Shown one piece after another: positions 1 through 13,200 of a DNA stretch of 64,000 bases (its first letter is position 1; the number at the start of each line of letters is the position of its first letter). This DNA is from Sipunculus nudus (Eukaryota; Annelida; Sipuncula; Golfingiida; Sipunculidae). Under the pieces are notes generated by a model. That model saw only the letters and a program-made list of their open reading frames with translations. It did no database searches and was not told the DNA's origin. Location of the stretch: the NCBI GenBank assembly GCA_026874595.1, contig CM049306.1:108275142-108339141 (forward strand), given 5' to 3'. The position numbers were made by a program, and so were the translations under genes.

Positions 1-3000
1 TGCGAGTGTAAGGATAAGTATTGTTTATTTATTATGCAGGTTTAAGGATCAGGATTGTTTATTAATGATGCAGGTTTAAGGATCAGTATTGTTTATTGAT
101 GATGCAGGTTTAAGGATCAGGATTGTTTATTCATGATGCAGGTTTAAGGATGAGGATTGTTTATCTATGATGCAGGTTTAAGGATCAGGATTGTTTATTA
201 GTGATGCAGGTGTAAGGATCAGGATTGTTTATTAATGATGCAGGTTTAAGGATCAGTATTGTTTATTGATGATGCAGGTGTAAGGATCAGGATTGTATAT
301 TAATGATGCAGGTTTAAGGATCAGTATTGTTTATTGATGATGTAGGTTTAAGGATGAGGATTGTTTATTAATGATGCGAGTGTAAGGATCAGTATTGTTT
401 ATTTATGATGTAGGTTTTAGGATGAGGATTATTTATTATGATGCAGATGTAAGGATCAGGATTGTTTATTAATGATGCAGGTTAAAGGATCAGTATTGTT
501 TATTGATGATGAAGGTTTAAGGATCAGGATTGTTTATTTATGATACAGGTTTAAGGATCAGGATTGTTTATTAATGATGCAGGTTTAAGGATCAGTATTG
601 TTTATTGATGATGCATCTTTAAGGATCATGATTGTTTATTAATGATGAAGGTTTAAGGATCAGTATTGATTATTGGTGATGCAGTATTAAGGATCAGGAT
701 TGTTAATCTAGGATGCAGGTGCAAGGTTCAGGATTGTTTATTAATGATAAAGGTTTTAAGGATCAGTATTGTTTATTAATGATGCAGTTGTAAGGATCAG
801 GCTTGTTTATTTATGATGCAGGTGTAAGGATCAGGATTGTATATTAAAGATGCAGGTTTAAGGATCAGTATTGTTTTTTTGATGATGCAGGTGTAAGGAT
901 CAGGATTGTTTATTTGTGATGTTTTATACAGGACCTGGACAAGAAGGGTGCCGTATGAGGATAAGTATTTTTTATTTATGATGCAGGTTTAAGGATGAGG
1001 ATTGTTTATTTATGATGCAGGATTAAGGATCAGTATTTTTTATTAATGATGCAGGATTAAGGATCAGGATTGTATATTTATGATGCAGGTTTAAGGATCA
1101 GGATTGTTTATTAATGATGCAGGTGTAAGGATCAGGATTGTATATTTATTATGCAGGTTTAAGGATCAGGATTGTTTATTGATGATGTAGGTTTAAGGAT
1201 CAGTATTGTTTATTGATGATGCAGGTGTAAGGATCAGGATTGTTTATTAATGATGCAGGTTTAAGGATCAGTCTTGTTTATTGATGATGTAGGTTTAAGG
1301 ATCAGGATTGTTTATTAATGATGCGAGTGTAAGGATAAGTATTGTTTATTTATTATGCAGGTTTAAGGATCAGGATTGTTTATTAATGATGCAGGTTTAA
1401 GGATCAGTATTGTTTATTGATGATGTAGGTTTAAGGATCAGGATTGTATATTTATGATGTAGGTTTAAGGATCAGGATTGTTTATTTATGATGCAGGATT
1501 AAGGATCAGTATTTTTTATTAATGATGCAGGTGTAAGGATCAGGATTGTATATAAATGACGCAGGTTTAAAGATCAGTATTGTTTATTGATGATGTAGGT
1601 TTAGTCAGGATTGTTTATTAATGATGCAGGTTTAAGGATCAGTATTGTTTATTGATGATGTAGGTTTAAGGATCAGGATTGTTTATTAATGATGCAGGTG
1701 TAAGGATCAGGATTGTATATAAATGACGCAGGTTTAAAGATCAGTATTGTTTATTGATGATGTAGGTTTAGTCAGGATTGTTTATTAATGATGCGAGTGT
1801 AAGGATAAGTATTGTTTATTTATTATGCAGGTTTAAGGATCAGGATTGTTTATTAATGATGCAGGTTTAAGGATCAGTATTTTTTATGAATGATGCAGGT
1901 GTAAGGATCAGGATTGTTTATAAATGATGCAGGTTTAAGGATCAGGATTGTTTATTGATGATGCAGGTGTAAGGATCAGGATTGTATATTAATGACGCAG
2001 GTTTAAAGATCAGTATTGTTTATTGATGATGTAGGTTTAAGGATTAGGATTGTTTATTAATGATGCAGGTGTAAGGATCAGGATTGTATATAAATGACGC
2101 AGGTTTAAAGATCAGTATTGTTTATTGATGATGTAGGTTTAGTCAGGATTGTTTATTAATGATGCGAGTGTAAGGATAAGTATTGTTTATTTATTATGCA
2201 GGTTTAAGGATCAGGATTGTTTATTAATGATGCAGGTTTAAGGATCAGTATTTTTTATTAATGATGCAGGTGTAAGGATCAGGATTGTTTATTAATGATG
2301 CAGGTTTAAGGATCAGTATTGTTTATTGATGATGTAGGTTTAAGGATCAGGATTGTTTATTAATGATGTAGGTGTAAGGATCAGGATTGTATATAAATGA
2401 CGCAGGTTTAAAGATCAGTATTGTTTATTGATGATGTAGGTTTAGTCAGGATTGTTTATTCATGATGCGAGTGTAAGGATAAGTATTGTTTATTTATTAT
2501 GCAGGTTTAAGGATCAGGATTGTTTATTAATGATGCAGGTTTAAGGATCAGTATTTTTTATTAATGATGCAGGTGTAAGGATCAGGATTGTTTATTAATG
2601 ATGCAGGTTTAAGGATCAGTATTGTTTATTGATGATGAAGGTTTAAGGATGAGGATTGTTTATTAATGATGCGAGTGTAAGGATAAGTATTGTTTATTTA
2701 TTATGCAGGTTTAAGGATCAGGATTGTTTATTAATGATGCAGGTTTAAGGATCAGTATTTTTTATTAATGATGCAGGTGTAAGGATCAGGATTGTTTATT
2801 AATGATGCAGGTTTAAGGATCAGGATTGTTTTTTTGATGATGCAGGTGTAAGGATCAGGATTGTTTATTAATGATGCAGGTTTAAGGATCAGTATTGTTT
2901 ATTGATGATGTAGGTTTAAGGATCAGGATTGTTTATTAATGATGCGAGTGTAAGGATAAGTATTGTTTATTTATTATGCAGGTTTAAGGATCAGGATTGT

Positions 3001-5285
3001 TTATTAATGATGCAGGTTTAAGGATCAGTATTGTTTATTGATGATGCAGGTTTAAGGATCAGGATTGTTTATTCATGATGCAGGTTTAAGGATGAGGATT
3101 GTTTATCTATGATGCAGGTTTAAGGATCAGGATTGTTTATTAGTGATGCAGGTTTAAGGATCAGTATTGTTTATTGATGATGCAGGTGTAAGGATCAGGA
3201 TTGTATATTAATGATGCAGGTTTAAGGATCAGTATTGTTTATTGATGATGTAGGTTTAAGGATGAGGATTGTTTATTAATGATGCGAGTGTAAGGATCAG
3301 TATTGTTTATTTATGATGTAGGTTTTAGGATGAGGATTATTTATTATGATGCAGATGTAAGGATCAGGATTGTTTATTAATGATGCAGGTTAAAGGATCA
3401 GTATTGTTTATTGATGATGAAGGTTTAAGGATCAGGATTGTTTATTTATGATGCAGGTTTAAGGATCAGGATTGTTTATTAATGATGCAGGTTTAAGGAT
3501 CAGTATTGTTTATTGATGATGCATCTTTAAGGATCATGATTGTTTATTAATGATGAAGGTTTAAGGATCAGTATTGATTATTGGTGATGCAGTATTAAGG
3601 ATCAGGATTGTTAATCTAGGATGCAGGTGCAAGGTTCAGGATTGTTTATTAATGATAAAGGTTTTAAGGATCAGTATTGTTTATTAATGATGCAGTTGTA
3701 AGGATCAGGCTTGTTTATTAATGATGCAGGGTTAAGGATTAGTATTGTTTATTGATGATGCAGGTTTAAGGATCAGGATTGTTTATTAGTGATGCAGGTG
3801 TAAGGATCAGGATTGTTTATTAATGATGCAGGTTTAAGGATCAGTATTGTTTATTGATGATGCAGGTGTAAGGATCAGGATTGTATATTAATGATGCAGG
3901 TTTAAGGATCAGTATTGTTTATTGATGATGTAGGTTTAAGGATGAGGATTGTTTATTAATGATGCGAGTGTAAGGATCAGTATTGTTTATTTATGATGTA
4001 GGTTTAAGGATGAGGATTATTTATTATGATGCAGATGTAAGGATCAGTATTGTTTATTAATGATGCAGGTTAAAGGATCAGTATTGCTTATTGATGATGA
4101 AGGTTTAAGGATCAGGATTGTTTATTTATGATGCAGGTTTAAGGATCAGGATTGTTTATTAATGATGCAGGTTTAAGGATCAGTATTGTTTATTGATGAT
4201 GCATCTTTAAGGATCAGTATTGTTTATTAATGATGCAGGTTTAAGGATCAGTATTGTTTATTGATGATGTAGGTTTAAGGATGAGGATTGTTTATTAATG
4301 ATGCGAGTGTAAGGATCAGTATTGTTTATTTATGATGTAGGTTTAAGGATGAGGATTATTTATTATGATGCAGATGTAAGGATCAGGATTGTTTATTAAT
4401 GATGCAGGTTAAAGGATCAGTATTGTTTATTGATGATGAAGGTTTAAGGATCAGGATTGTTTATTTATGATGAAGGTTTAAGGATCAGGATTGTTTATTA
4501 ATGATGCAGGTTAAAGGATCAGTATTGTTTATTGATGATGAAGGTTTAAGGATCAGGATTGTTAATTTATGATGCAGGTGTAAGGATCAGGATTGTATAT
4601 TAATGATGCAGGTTTAAGGATCAGTATTGTTTATTGATGATGTAGGTTTAAGGATGAGGATTGTTTATTAATGATGGGAGTGTAAGGATCAGTATTGTTT
4701 ATTTATGATGTAGGTTTAAGGATGAGGATTATTTATTATAATGCAGATGTAAGGATCAGGATTGTTTATTAATGATGCAGGTTAAAGGATCAGTATTGTT
4801 TATTGATGATGAAGGTTTAAGGATCAGGATTGTTTATTTATTATGCAGGTTTAAGGATCAGGATTGTTTATTAATGATGAAGGTTTAAGGATCAGTATTG
4901 TTTATTGATGATGCATCTTTAAGGATCAGGATTGTTTATTAATGATGAAGGTTTAAGGATCAGTATTGTTTATTGATGATGCATCTTTAAGGATCAGGAT
5001 TGTTTATTAATGATGAAGGTTTAAGGATCAGGATTGTTAATCTAGGATGCAGGTGCAAGGTTCAGGATTGTTTATTAATGATAAAGGTTTTAAGGATCAG
5101 TATTGTTTATTAATGATGCAGTTGTAAGGATCAGGCTTGTTTATTAATGATGCAGGGTTAAGGATTAGTATTGTTTATTGATGATGCAGGTGTAAGGATC
5201 AGGATTGTTTATTAATGATGCAGGTGTAAAGATCAGAATTGTTAATTAATGATACAGGTTTTAAGGATCAGTATTGTTTGTTGTA
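1..5285. repeat. 34-bp satellite array
   Basis: Tandem array with a 34-bp unit of the form gatgcaggtttaaggatcag followed by gattgtttattaat. The period is read from successive gatgcagg boxes (for example 67 and 101). Variants alternate (gtgtaagg/tttaagg, gtttattaat/gtttattgat/gtatattaat). Marker variants recur at multi-unit spacing: a gcgagtgtaaggataag box at about 2, 1323, 1793, 2164, 2467, 2671 and 2944, and a ggtgcaaggttcagg box at about 718, 3626 and 5049. This shows higher-order duplication. The array lies in the intron upstream of the first visible receptor exon and has no coding potential. Confidence 0.97.
928..952 (+). pseudogene. Splice-acceptor and exon-start fragment of the downstream receptor gene inside the satellite
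   Basis: acag followed by gacctggacaagaagggtg (932-950) is identical to the acceptor and first 19 exon bases at 7033-7055. The upstream bases also match in pattern (gtgatgt, a few bases, acag). After 950 the sequence becomes ccgtatgagg and then satellite again. Read in the receptor's phase it gives D-L-D-K-K-G-A. It is a partial exon copy; a GT (GTATGAG) follows at 953, so exon use cannot be excluded. Confidence 0.8.
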
Positions 5286-6982
5286 TCCCTAGAAAAAGTC
5301 GGGATACTATGGTTTCACGACGGTCCCGCCGCCGCCGCAGAAAAACCTTTTTAGCAGGATAACTCAAAAAATTATTTCACTGATCTTTTTCAAATGTTTA
5401 CATTTGTATAGATATAGTAAAGGGGACGAAGCCTATTTAAAAATGGGGTCATGACCTATGCTAGGAGAGTGACCTTGACCTTGAATAGGTCTATTTTTGC
5501 TGAAAATAACACAGATTCTTAAATATCTCAAGTAAGCTTGCATAGACTGGTCCAAATATCAAGGTGACCGAAGATCTTATATAACCTTGTGATATACCAG
5601 AAACTGGTGGTGCCACCTATTATCCTTTTCTTGTTTTTATGCCTTTTAATACCCCAATAATCATAATTGCCACTTGACAGTACTGTAAGCATTATAAGTC
5701 AAAAACTAATGGACAGATTTCTTTCATATTATGCACACGTAGAGAGGTGGGTTATGGGATGAGGTCTATTTACATTTGGGTCATGACCTTAACCATGAGA
5801 GTGGCCTTGACCTTTAATGTGTCCATATTTGGTGAAAATCACACACCTCTTATGATATCTTCAGTGTTGATAGCCACATGGATTTCAAATGTGACTTATG
5901 TATGGCCCACCACTAAAGTAAGAACCCTATAGGTTCTAGGGTCATGAGGTCAAAGGTTAAGGTCACTGGACTCGCATCTTAAAAGATACTGTGGATGCAT
6001 TTTAAGCCAAATTTTCATCCCAGGTCTTCCATCTTTAATATATAGCTCAATTGCCAATAGTGGATGATCCATATCAATTTTGGGGTCACAAGGTCAAAGG
6101 TCAAGGCCACAGGAGCTATCTGTCCAAAAATTAGTTTCTGGATGATAATTCCTGCTTTTATCGATGTATGGATTTCAAAGTTGACTTGTATATGACCCAT
6201 TGAAAAGCAAGACCCGAATTGATTTTGGGGTCATGAGGTCAAAGGTCAAGGTCACAGGACATCTTTAAAAAGATGTGGATGCATTTTCAGCCAAACATTT
6301 CATCTCAGATCTTTCATCTTGCACATATAGTTCACCTGCCAAGAGAGGAAGAACCCTATCAATTTTGAGATCACAAGGTCAAAGGTGAAGGTCACAGGAG
6401 CCATCTGTCCAAAAATTAGTTTCTGGATGATAATTCCTGCTTTTATTGATGTATAGATTTCAAACTTGACTTGTATATGTCCCATTGGAAAAGCAAGACC
6501 TGAATTGATTTTGGGGTCATGAGGTCAAAGGTCAAGGTCACAGGACACATCTTTAAAAAGATTGTGGATGCATTTTCAGCCAAACATTTCATCTCAGACA
6601 TTTCATCTTGCACATACAGTTCCCCTGCCAATAGAAGAAGATGCCTGTCAATTGTGAGGTCACAGGGTCAAAGGTGAAGGTCACAGGAGCTATCTGTCCA
6701 AAAATTAGTTCCCGAGATGATAATTCAAGCTTGGATTAATATCTGGATTTCAAACCTGAATAATATATGGCCCTTCAATAAATCTAGACCTCTATTGATT
6801 TATATATAAGAGTGGATGATCAATATCAATTTTTGGGTCACAAGGTCAAAGGTCAAGGCCACAGGAGCCATCTGTCAAAAAATTAGTTTCTGGATGATAA
6901 TTCCTGCTTTTATTGATTAAAGGGGGGGGGGCGTACTATGTCTGGGGATACTCTGGCACCTGCGGTGCCGAGAAATGTCTAG
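5286..6982 (+). mobile_element. Helitron/Helentron-like non-autonomous element inserted in the satellite
   Basis: It interrupts the 34-bp satellite. The left end is A then TCCC, with an imperfect hairpin (gtatccc ... gggatac). The right end has a perfect stem-loop GGCACC-TGC-GGTGCC at about 6956-6970, nine bases, then CTAG (6979-6982) followed by T. Removing it rejoins satellite-like sequence at an A/T dinucleotide. The interior carries about seven units of roughly 140-150 bp, each with AGGTCA-rich cores (perfect AGGTCAAAGGTCA at 6091, 6236, 6522 and 6843). No coding frame is present. Assignment to rolling-circle elements rests on end structure only. Confidence 0.6.
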
Positions 6983-7022
6983 TTAATGATGCAGTTGTAA
7001 GGATCATAATTGTGTATTAGTG
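6983..7022 (+). repeat. Terminal satellite unit abutting the receptor exon
   Basis: ttaatgatgcagttgtaagg and following bases continue the 34-bp satellite after the inserted element. The array therefore reaches to within about 14 bases of the splice acceptor at 7035-7036. The distance to the acceptor resembles that seen at the embedded exon fragment at 928-952. Confidence 0.85.
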
Positions 7023-7036
7023 ATGTATCTTGACAG

Positions 7037-7207
7037 GACCTGGACAAGAAGGGTGGAGCATCCAAGTTGCTGCTGGGGAAGAGGAAGCGGGGCAAGGAGG
7101 AGATGTTGTGCCAGGTGTGCGGGGACAAAGCTCAGGGCATCAACTTTGACGCCATCACCTGCGAGTCCTGCAAGGCGTTCTTCAGAAGAAATGCCCTTAA
7201 AGACAAG
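7037..7207 (+). CDS. Nuclear receptor exon: zinc finger 1 of the DNA-binding domain
   Basis: Acceptor tgacag at 7031-7036 and donor gtcagt at 7208; 57 codons, phase 0 at both ends. It begins D-L-D-K-K-G, has a basic stretch (GKRKRGKEE) and then finger 1 with the pattern C-x2-C-x13-C-x2-[22 protein letters not shown]. The P-box helix reads [15 protein letters not shown], which sets half-site recognition and is characteristic of HR96/NR1J receptors. The upstream intron is satellite almost up to the acceptor. GC content is higher than in the surroundings, as expected for a conserved exon. Confidence 0.95.
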
Positions 7208-10200
7208 GTCAGTTATCACACAGCTCTGGGTCTGAGTTTTTTGTTTAGGAGATGTCATAATCATTCCTCATTACATTGCTGTAAATCCCAGTGTAATCGG
7301 TAATCTTCTGCAAGTCTTTGGTAAATTTAATTTAATCGGCAGTGAAAAGTTATCCTCTGTAATCATAGCACACGGTGAAAGCTACTTTGCCAAATGTTCA
7401 AGAGTTAATGAAATAATGAATTATCCTAACTTTGATGCAGAGTTCAGTTAAATAATATGATCAACCCATTAACAGTTGGATCGTCAACAACCTATTGACC
7501 CATTTGGTAAGTACTTTTGATAAGCTGACATACTAGTTAAAAATGTTAATAAAATGTCAATAGTGAGATGAGGATGCCATGATGACTGGCAGACAAAAGA
7601 TAAGAATCCATGGTGATATAAACAAGCCTCCAGAATGATCATTACTGTGGCAGAAAAGATGTCTCGACCTCAGCAAATTGTAAAGTTGTTTGAATAGTTT
7701 CACAAGTATCACAGCCCAGTGACACTGCCTTTGGTGCCCTCTGTTGGTCACTGAGGGAACTTGGGCCAGAACAAGTTGCCAGCAACCAAAGCTGAATGAT
7801 AAGAACTATAACAATAATTCTAATACTTAGGATACATACTGATGCATACCACTGAATCAGGGATCTAATTAAAATTGGGATAAATATCAGAGTTTTTAAA
7901 TTTTATGCCATGGAACCAATCTATTACTAATCTGTTTTCAGAAGGGCAAATGTATGTTTGATGGCAGCTGTGTCATCAGCGTCACCACGCGCAAGTTCTG
8001 CTCATACTGCCGCTTAAGGAAGTGCTTTGAGGTGGGCATGAACAAGGAGCTTATCTTAGGTAAGTCGTGTTGCACAACATGGAACTATGCAGCAAGTAAA
8101 TGGTGCTTTGAGATAAAAGACAATTTTTTTCATAATTTACAGAGCTGATTGGTTTGAATAATTCTTTTGCCTGAAGGTAATGACCCTACCAGGTGCCTGG
8201 TAACAGATCAATATTTATAACTAAAATTCTGCATTCAAAGGAAAAGAAGCCTCCTCCATGTGGGCATTCACTTATTTTGCCCATATTCACAGGTTCATTC
8301 AGGCATAAATGACTGAATATTTGTGAATATTCCTTGATGGCCTTCCTGAACCCGGATCATGCATCAGATCCACATCCAAATCTTATCCATTCTTCCTTGG
8401 CCAAATCCCAACATGCCCTGACATGATATTCCTTTCATGATTGTGACAGGTATGACACACAAACCGGAATGACTGCTTACTCCCCTGGCGGTGGCAGTAA
8501 AATTAAAGAGCTTCTTTGTTGAATCCACTTGAATTGATTTATTTTCACTGAATCTTTTTCTCCCTTACCAAACCTCATCATCCTTGAATCCTCAATTGAT
8601 TAATGAGTATTTAATTCACTTCCTTAATTTTGGAGGTTGTCAATCTGCCTATAGTCCATTTCATCCCCTCATGTCCATCTGTATTTTTCTATGATAATCC
8701 TTATCAGTTACATTTCAAGGGAAACAATTATAGTGTAGAGTAGAGGTTTAATTATCCCCTCGCAATGAAGTTGGGAAAGGGATATAGTAATGCCTCCATT
8801 CGTGTGTGCGTCCATCCGTCTGTCCGTCCAAAATTGCCTTGTGGATCAATTTCAAGCCAAACTGTTTGCCCAAAACCTTTCATCTCGCACACATGGTTTA
8901 CCCACCCATGGATGAAGAAACCTATTGATTTTGAGGTCACAGGGTCAAAGGTCATGGCCACAGCGCCCACTTCTTGAAAAAACTTGTGGATCTTTTTCAA
9001 GCCTAAACCTTTCATCTTGCACATATATATTACCCACCCATGGATGAAGAAACCTATCGATTTTGAGGTCACGGGGTCAAAGGTCTGAGACAGCACCCAC
9101 TTCTTGGAAAAGCTTGTGAATTGATTTCAAGCCAAAATGTTTGACCTAAACCTTTCATCTCACACATATGGTTTACCTACCCATGGATAAAGAAATTTAT
9201 CGATTTTGAGGTCACGCGGTCAAAGGTCATGGCCACAGCACCCACTTCTTGGAAAAGCTTGTGGACCCATTTTAAGCCAAACCGTTTGATCTTTAGAAAC
9301 CTTTCATCTCACACATATGGCTCACCCACCCATGGATGAAGAAACCTATTGATTTTGATGTCACGGGGTCAAAGGTCATGGCCACAGCACCCACCTCTAG
9401 ACTGGTACCCTGTTCTATTATGGCACTGCTGCTCTAGGCCAATCATTGAGACGGTTTTGCTTACAATGCCATCTTAGGCACTTCCAGCAGACTGGTTCCA
9501 ATTCCAGTATGTATTATATATGAAAAAAAAAAGCATTTATTATGCTCAGAGAAGTTGCCAAAAATTGGCTGTACATTTCGTGTAACATTTATTATTAGGT
9601 TAATAGCTATTGATAATAAACCAATGCTACATACATTGGAATATCAAAGATTCAGTATATCGTATTATCTATACACACATCATTCTTTTTTTGTGCAACA
9701 ACTCATTTTTCAATATTTAAAAACTAGAAATAAATAAAGAACTTAATTTTATAAGAAATCTTCAGCCAGGATCGCCTGAACCTCCATGACAATCGGTATG
9801 AGCGTGTGTACTGGAGTTGGAACCAGTCTACAGGAAGGTCAGGAGTTGCAACTGGGTGTACGTAAGATGGCGTTGTACGCCTGTCTCTATGCTTGGCTGA
9901 AGGCCATATAATAGAGCAGGGTACCAGTCTACACCCACCTCTTAAAAAAGCTTGTAGACCCATTTTAAGCAAAACCATTTGTCCTTAAACCTTTCATCTC
10001 GCACATATGGCTCACCCACCCATAGATGAAGAAACCTACCGATTTTGTGGTCACTGGGTCAAAGGACAAGGTCACAGCACCCACTTATTGAAAAAGCTTG
10101 TGGATCGTTTTCAAGCCAAACCGTTTGGCCTAAACCTTTCATCTTGCACATATATATTACCCATCCATGGATGAAGAAACCTTTCGATTTTGAGGTCAAA

Positions 10201-13200
10201 GGGTCAAAGGTCATGGCCACAGCACCCACTTCTTGAAAAAGCTTGTGGACCCATTTTAAGCAAAACCGTTTGACCTAAACCTTTCATCTTGCACATATGG
10301 CTTACATACCCATGGATGAAGAAACCTATTGATTTTGAGGTCATGGGGTCATAGGTCACGGCCACAGCACCCACTTCTTGAAAAAGCTTGTGGACCCATT
10401 TTAAGCAAAACCGTTTGACCTAAACCTTTCATCTTGCACATATGGCTTACCCACCCATGGATGAAGAAACCTATTGATTTTGAGGTCATGGAGTCAAAGG
10501 TCACGGCCACAGCACCCACTTCTTGAAAAAGCTTGTGGACCCATTTTAAGCAAAACCTTTTGATGTAAACCTTTCATCTCTCACATATGGCTTACCCACC
10601 CATGGATGAAGAACCTATCGATTTTGAGGTCATGGGGTCAAAGATCACAAACCACAGCATCCACTTCTTGACCTAAAACTACTCACAGTGATGCATGACA
10701 TAAAAAATCCACTCTGCCAAGCCATTTATCAAAGGTAATAATGTAATCAAATAAAATTTACATTATACCCCAACTGCTACGTCAGCTCCACTTTGCAGTG
10801 CCCTTGTGCCATATGCTTTTTTCAGCTGGACCCAATCCTTCTTACATTAATTGAGTTGCTAGCCCAATATGTTATTATCCCCTCATAACAAATTTGCAAC
10901 AGTGTATATGCTAACACCTATGTTTGTACATCCGTCTTCCTGTCTGTCTTTCCATCCGTCTCAATATACCTTTTTGATCCATTTTAAGCCAAATCATTTC
11001 ATCTTAAGCTTTCTCCTTTACATATGCCTCACCCACCCATACACGACAATTTATTGAGTTTTATGTGAAAGTGAAAGCTCACACACCTCCCCTTCTCATT
11101 TTAACACTTGCGTAATACACCCCATATCATTATGCTCCCATGCCAGGGGATGCTCCACTTTGCGGTGCCCTTGTTGACCTTATTTTCATCAGGGTAATTA
11201 AATACCTAGCTTATGCCTTATTTAAGCAAAAGGAGAGAAATCAGTGTACATTTGACAACATATCAGACCCTCTTATGGCAGTCACTGTCATTGGTCACAT
11301 GCAAAACCATACTCAATTGACAGGTGCTGATTGTTTTTTGTCATGTAAACACTCTAAAAAATATAACAAGCTAAAACAAAGATGGCTAATCATGCAGGGA
11401 CACATCATATCTGCCAGATCATGGTGAAAAGACTAAAATGTTGTGAAACATTAACTTGGGATTTATTGTAAAAAGTCTTAATTGCCATATTAGGTTTTCA
11501 CTTCCATGTGTAGTTCTCTAGGAAGAAATTGAAAAATATACACAATCTACAAAAACAGGTGAACAGCAGGTGGTGAAACAGACTTTAATTTCTTTTTGAA
11601 AGTGATTCGAATGTGATTTGGCAAACCTACAAATTTTTGTCCTCTTCATCTTTGGCCTTTTGGACATATAAAAGAACAACAATTGTTTGTATTTTGCTGC
11701 AAAGTATTACTAGATTTCTCTTTTAAATGCAACAGATTTGTAAATACACTGGTGTTTGATTGTTAAGGTACATAATTACAAGGTCACTACCTTTAGCAGT
11801 ATTCTGAAATGAAAATGAAGCCAGTGTATGGCCTTAACAAATTTTTTACTGCTAGCATACTTATATAAGTTAATCATACGTTTTCTGCAGATTTAGAATT
11901 TGTAAGTGGGGAAGGGGGGGGGGGAGCACAAAACTGGGAAATTTTTAACATGCAAGCAAGCATAGGGACAGAGTAGTAGGTAGCCTTAAGAGGGGCCTTT
12001 TCACAGAAAACATTTTCAAATAATTTACCCAGGTCACTTACCAAGTAATATCTTGCCAAATTTCGATTTCCAGCAGCCAAATTAATGCATATTTATTAAG
12101 GTCAGAGCTCACCCAACTTTGGTGGTAACATGGTGACTTACCAAAAATCTTATGGATTTTTGTGAAACTCAATAAACATATTAACCAAAAAAGTTTTTCA
12201 CCTGAATTACATTCTCATAAAAAATTCATGCATATTTCATGAGGTCAGAGGTCACCGGATACACAACCGGCATTTTATGCACGCTTGCTTTGCTTTTGTT
12301 ATGAATTGTTAGCTCAGCTGACTGAAAGTCATCTGAGCTATAGCGATCACTCTTTGTCCGTCGTCCGTCTGTCCGTCTGTCCGTCCGTTAACCAGGCACA
12401 AATCGTAACCGCTGGACCTAGAACCTTGTAACTTGGGATTCTGAGAGGTCCATAAAAAATCTCCTTGGAAACAAGAAATTAGGTCTCTGTTACCCATATC
12501 CTTCGAGCTATGTGGCCCCAAAGTACCCACCAGAAAAGTAAAAAATTTCATACAAAAACTTCAATATCTCATTTACTACTTGACTGATGGTCATGATTTT
12601 TGGCATACATATTGATCATGAGATGTTACATCACTTCCTGCAGACTGGTGGCGCCACCTATATTTTTCGATTTTTTACGAATTTTTTTCTCTATTTTTGA
12701 GACCTTTAAAAATGTGAACATCTGTTAACAAGGCACAAATCATAAAGACTGGACTTAGAATCTTAATTCTTGAGACACTGAGAGGTCCATGAAAAATCTC
12801 CTTGGAAACCAGAAATTAGGTCTCTGTTACCCATATCCTTTGAGCTATGGGGCCCCAAAGTACCCCCCAGAATAGTAAAAAATTTCATACAAAAACTTCA
12901 ATATCTCAATAACTACATCACTGATGGTCTTCATTTTTGGCATACATATTGATCATGAGATGTTCGATCAGTTCCTGCAGACTGGTGGCGCCACCTGTAC
13001 TGTTTGATTTTTTACGATTTTTTCCTCTATTTTTGAAACCTTTGAGGATGCTGTCATCTGTTAGCGTGGCACAAATCATAACGACTGGACCTAGAATCTT
13101 CATTTTCGACACACTGAGAGACCTATGAAAAGTCCCCATGGAAACCAGAAATTAGGTCTCTGTTACCCATATCCTTCGAGCTATGGGGCCCAAAATTACC

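Noticed and set aside
1-5285. CRISPR array
   Set aside because: The short repeats have no unique spacers, and the gene structure is eukaryotic. It is a satellite.
12308-12345. AGCTCAGCTGAC hairpin as a possible tRNA or SINE promoter
   Set aside because: No A/B-box pair or cloverleaf could be traced. The repeated occurrence at ends of tandem-core elements explains it better.
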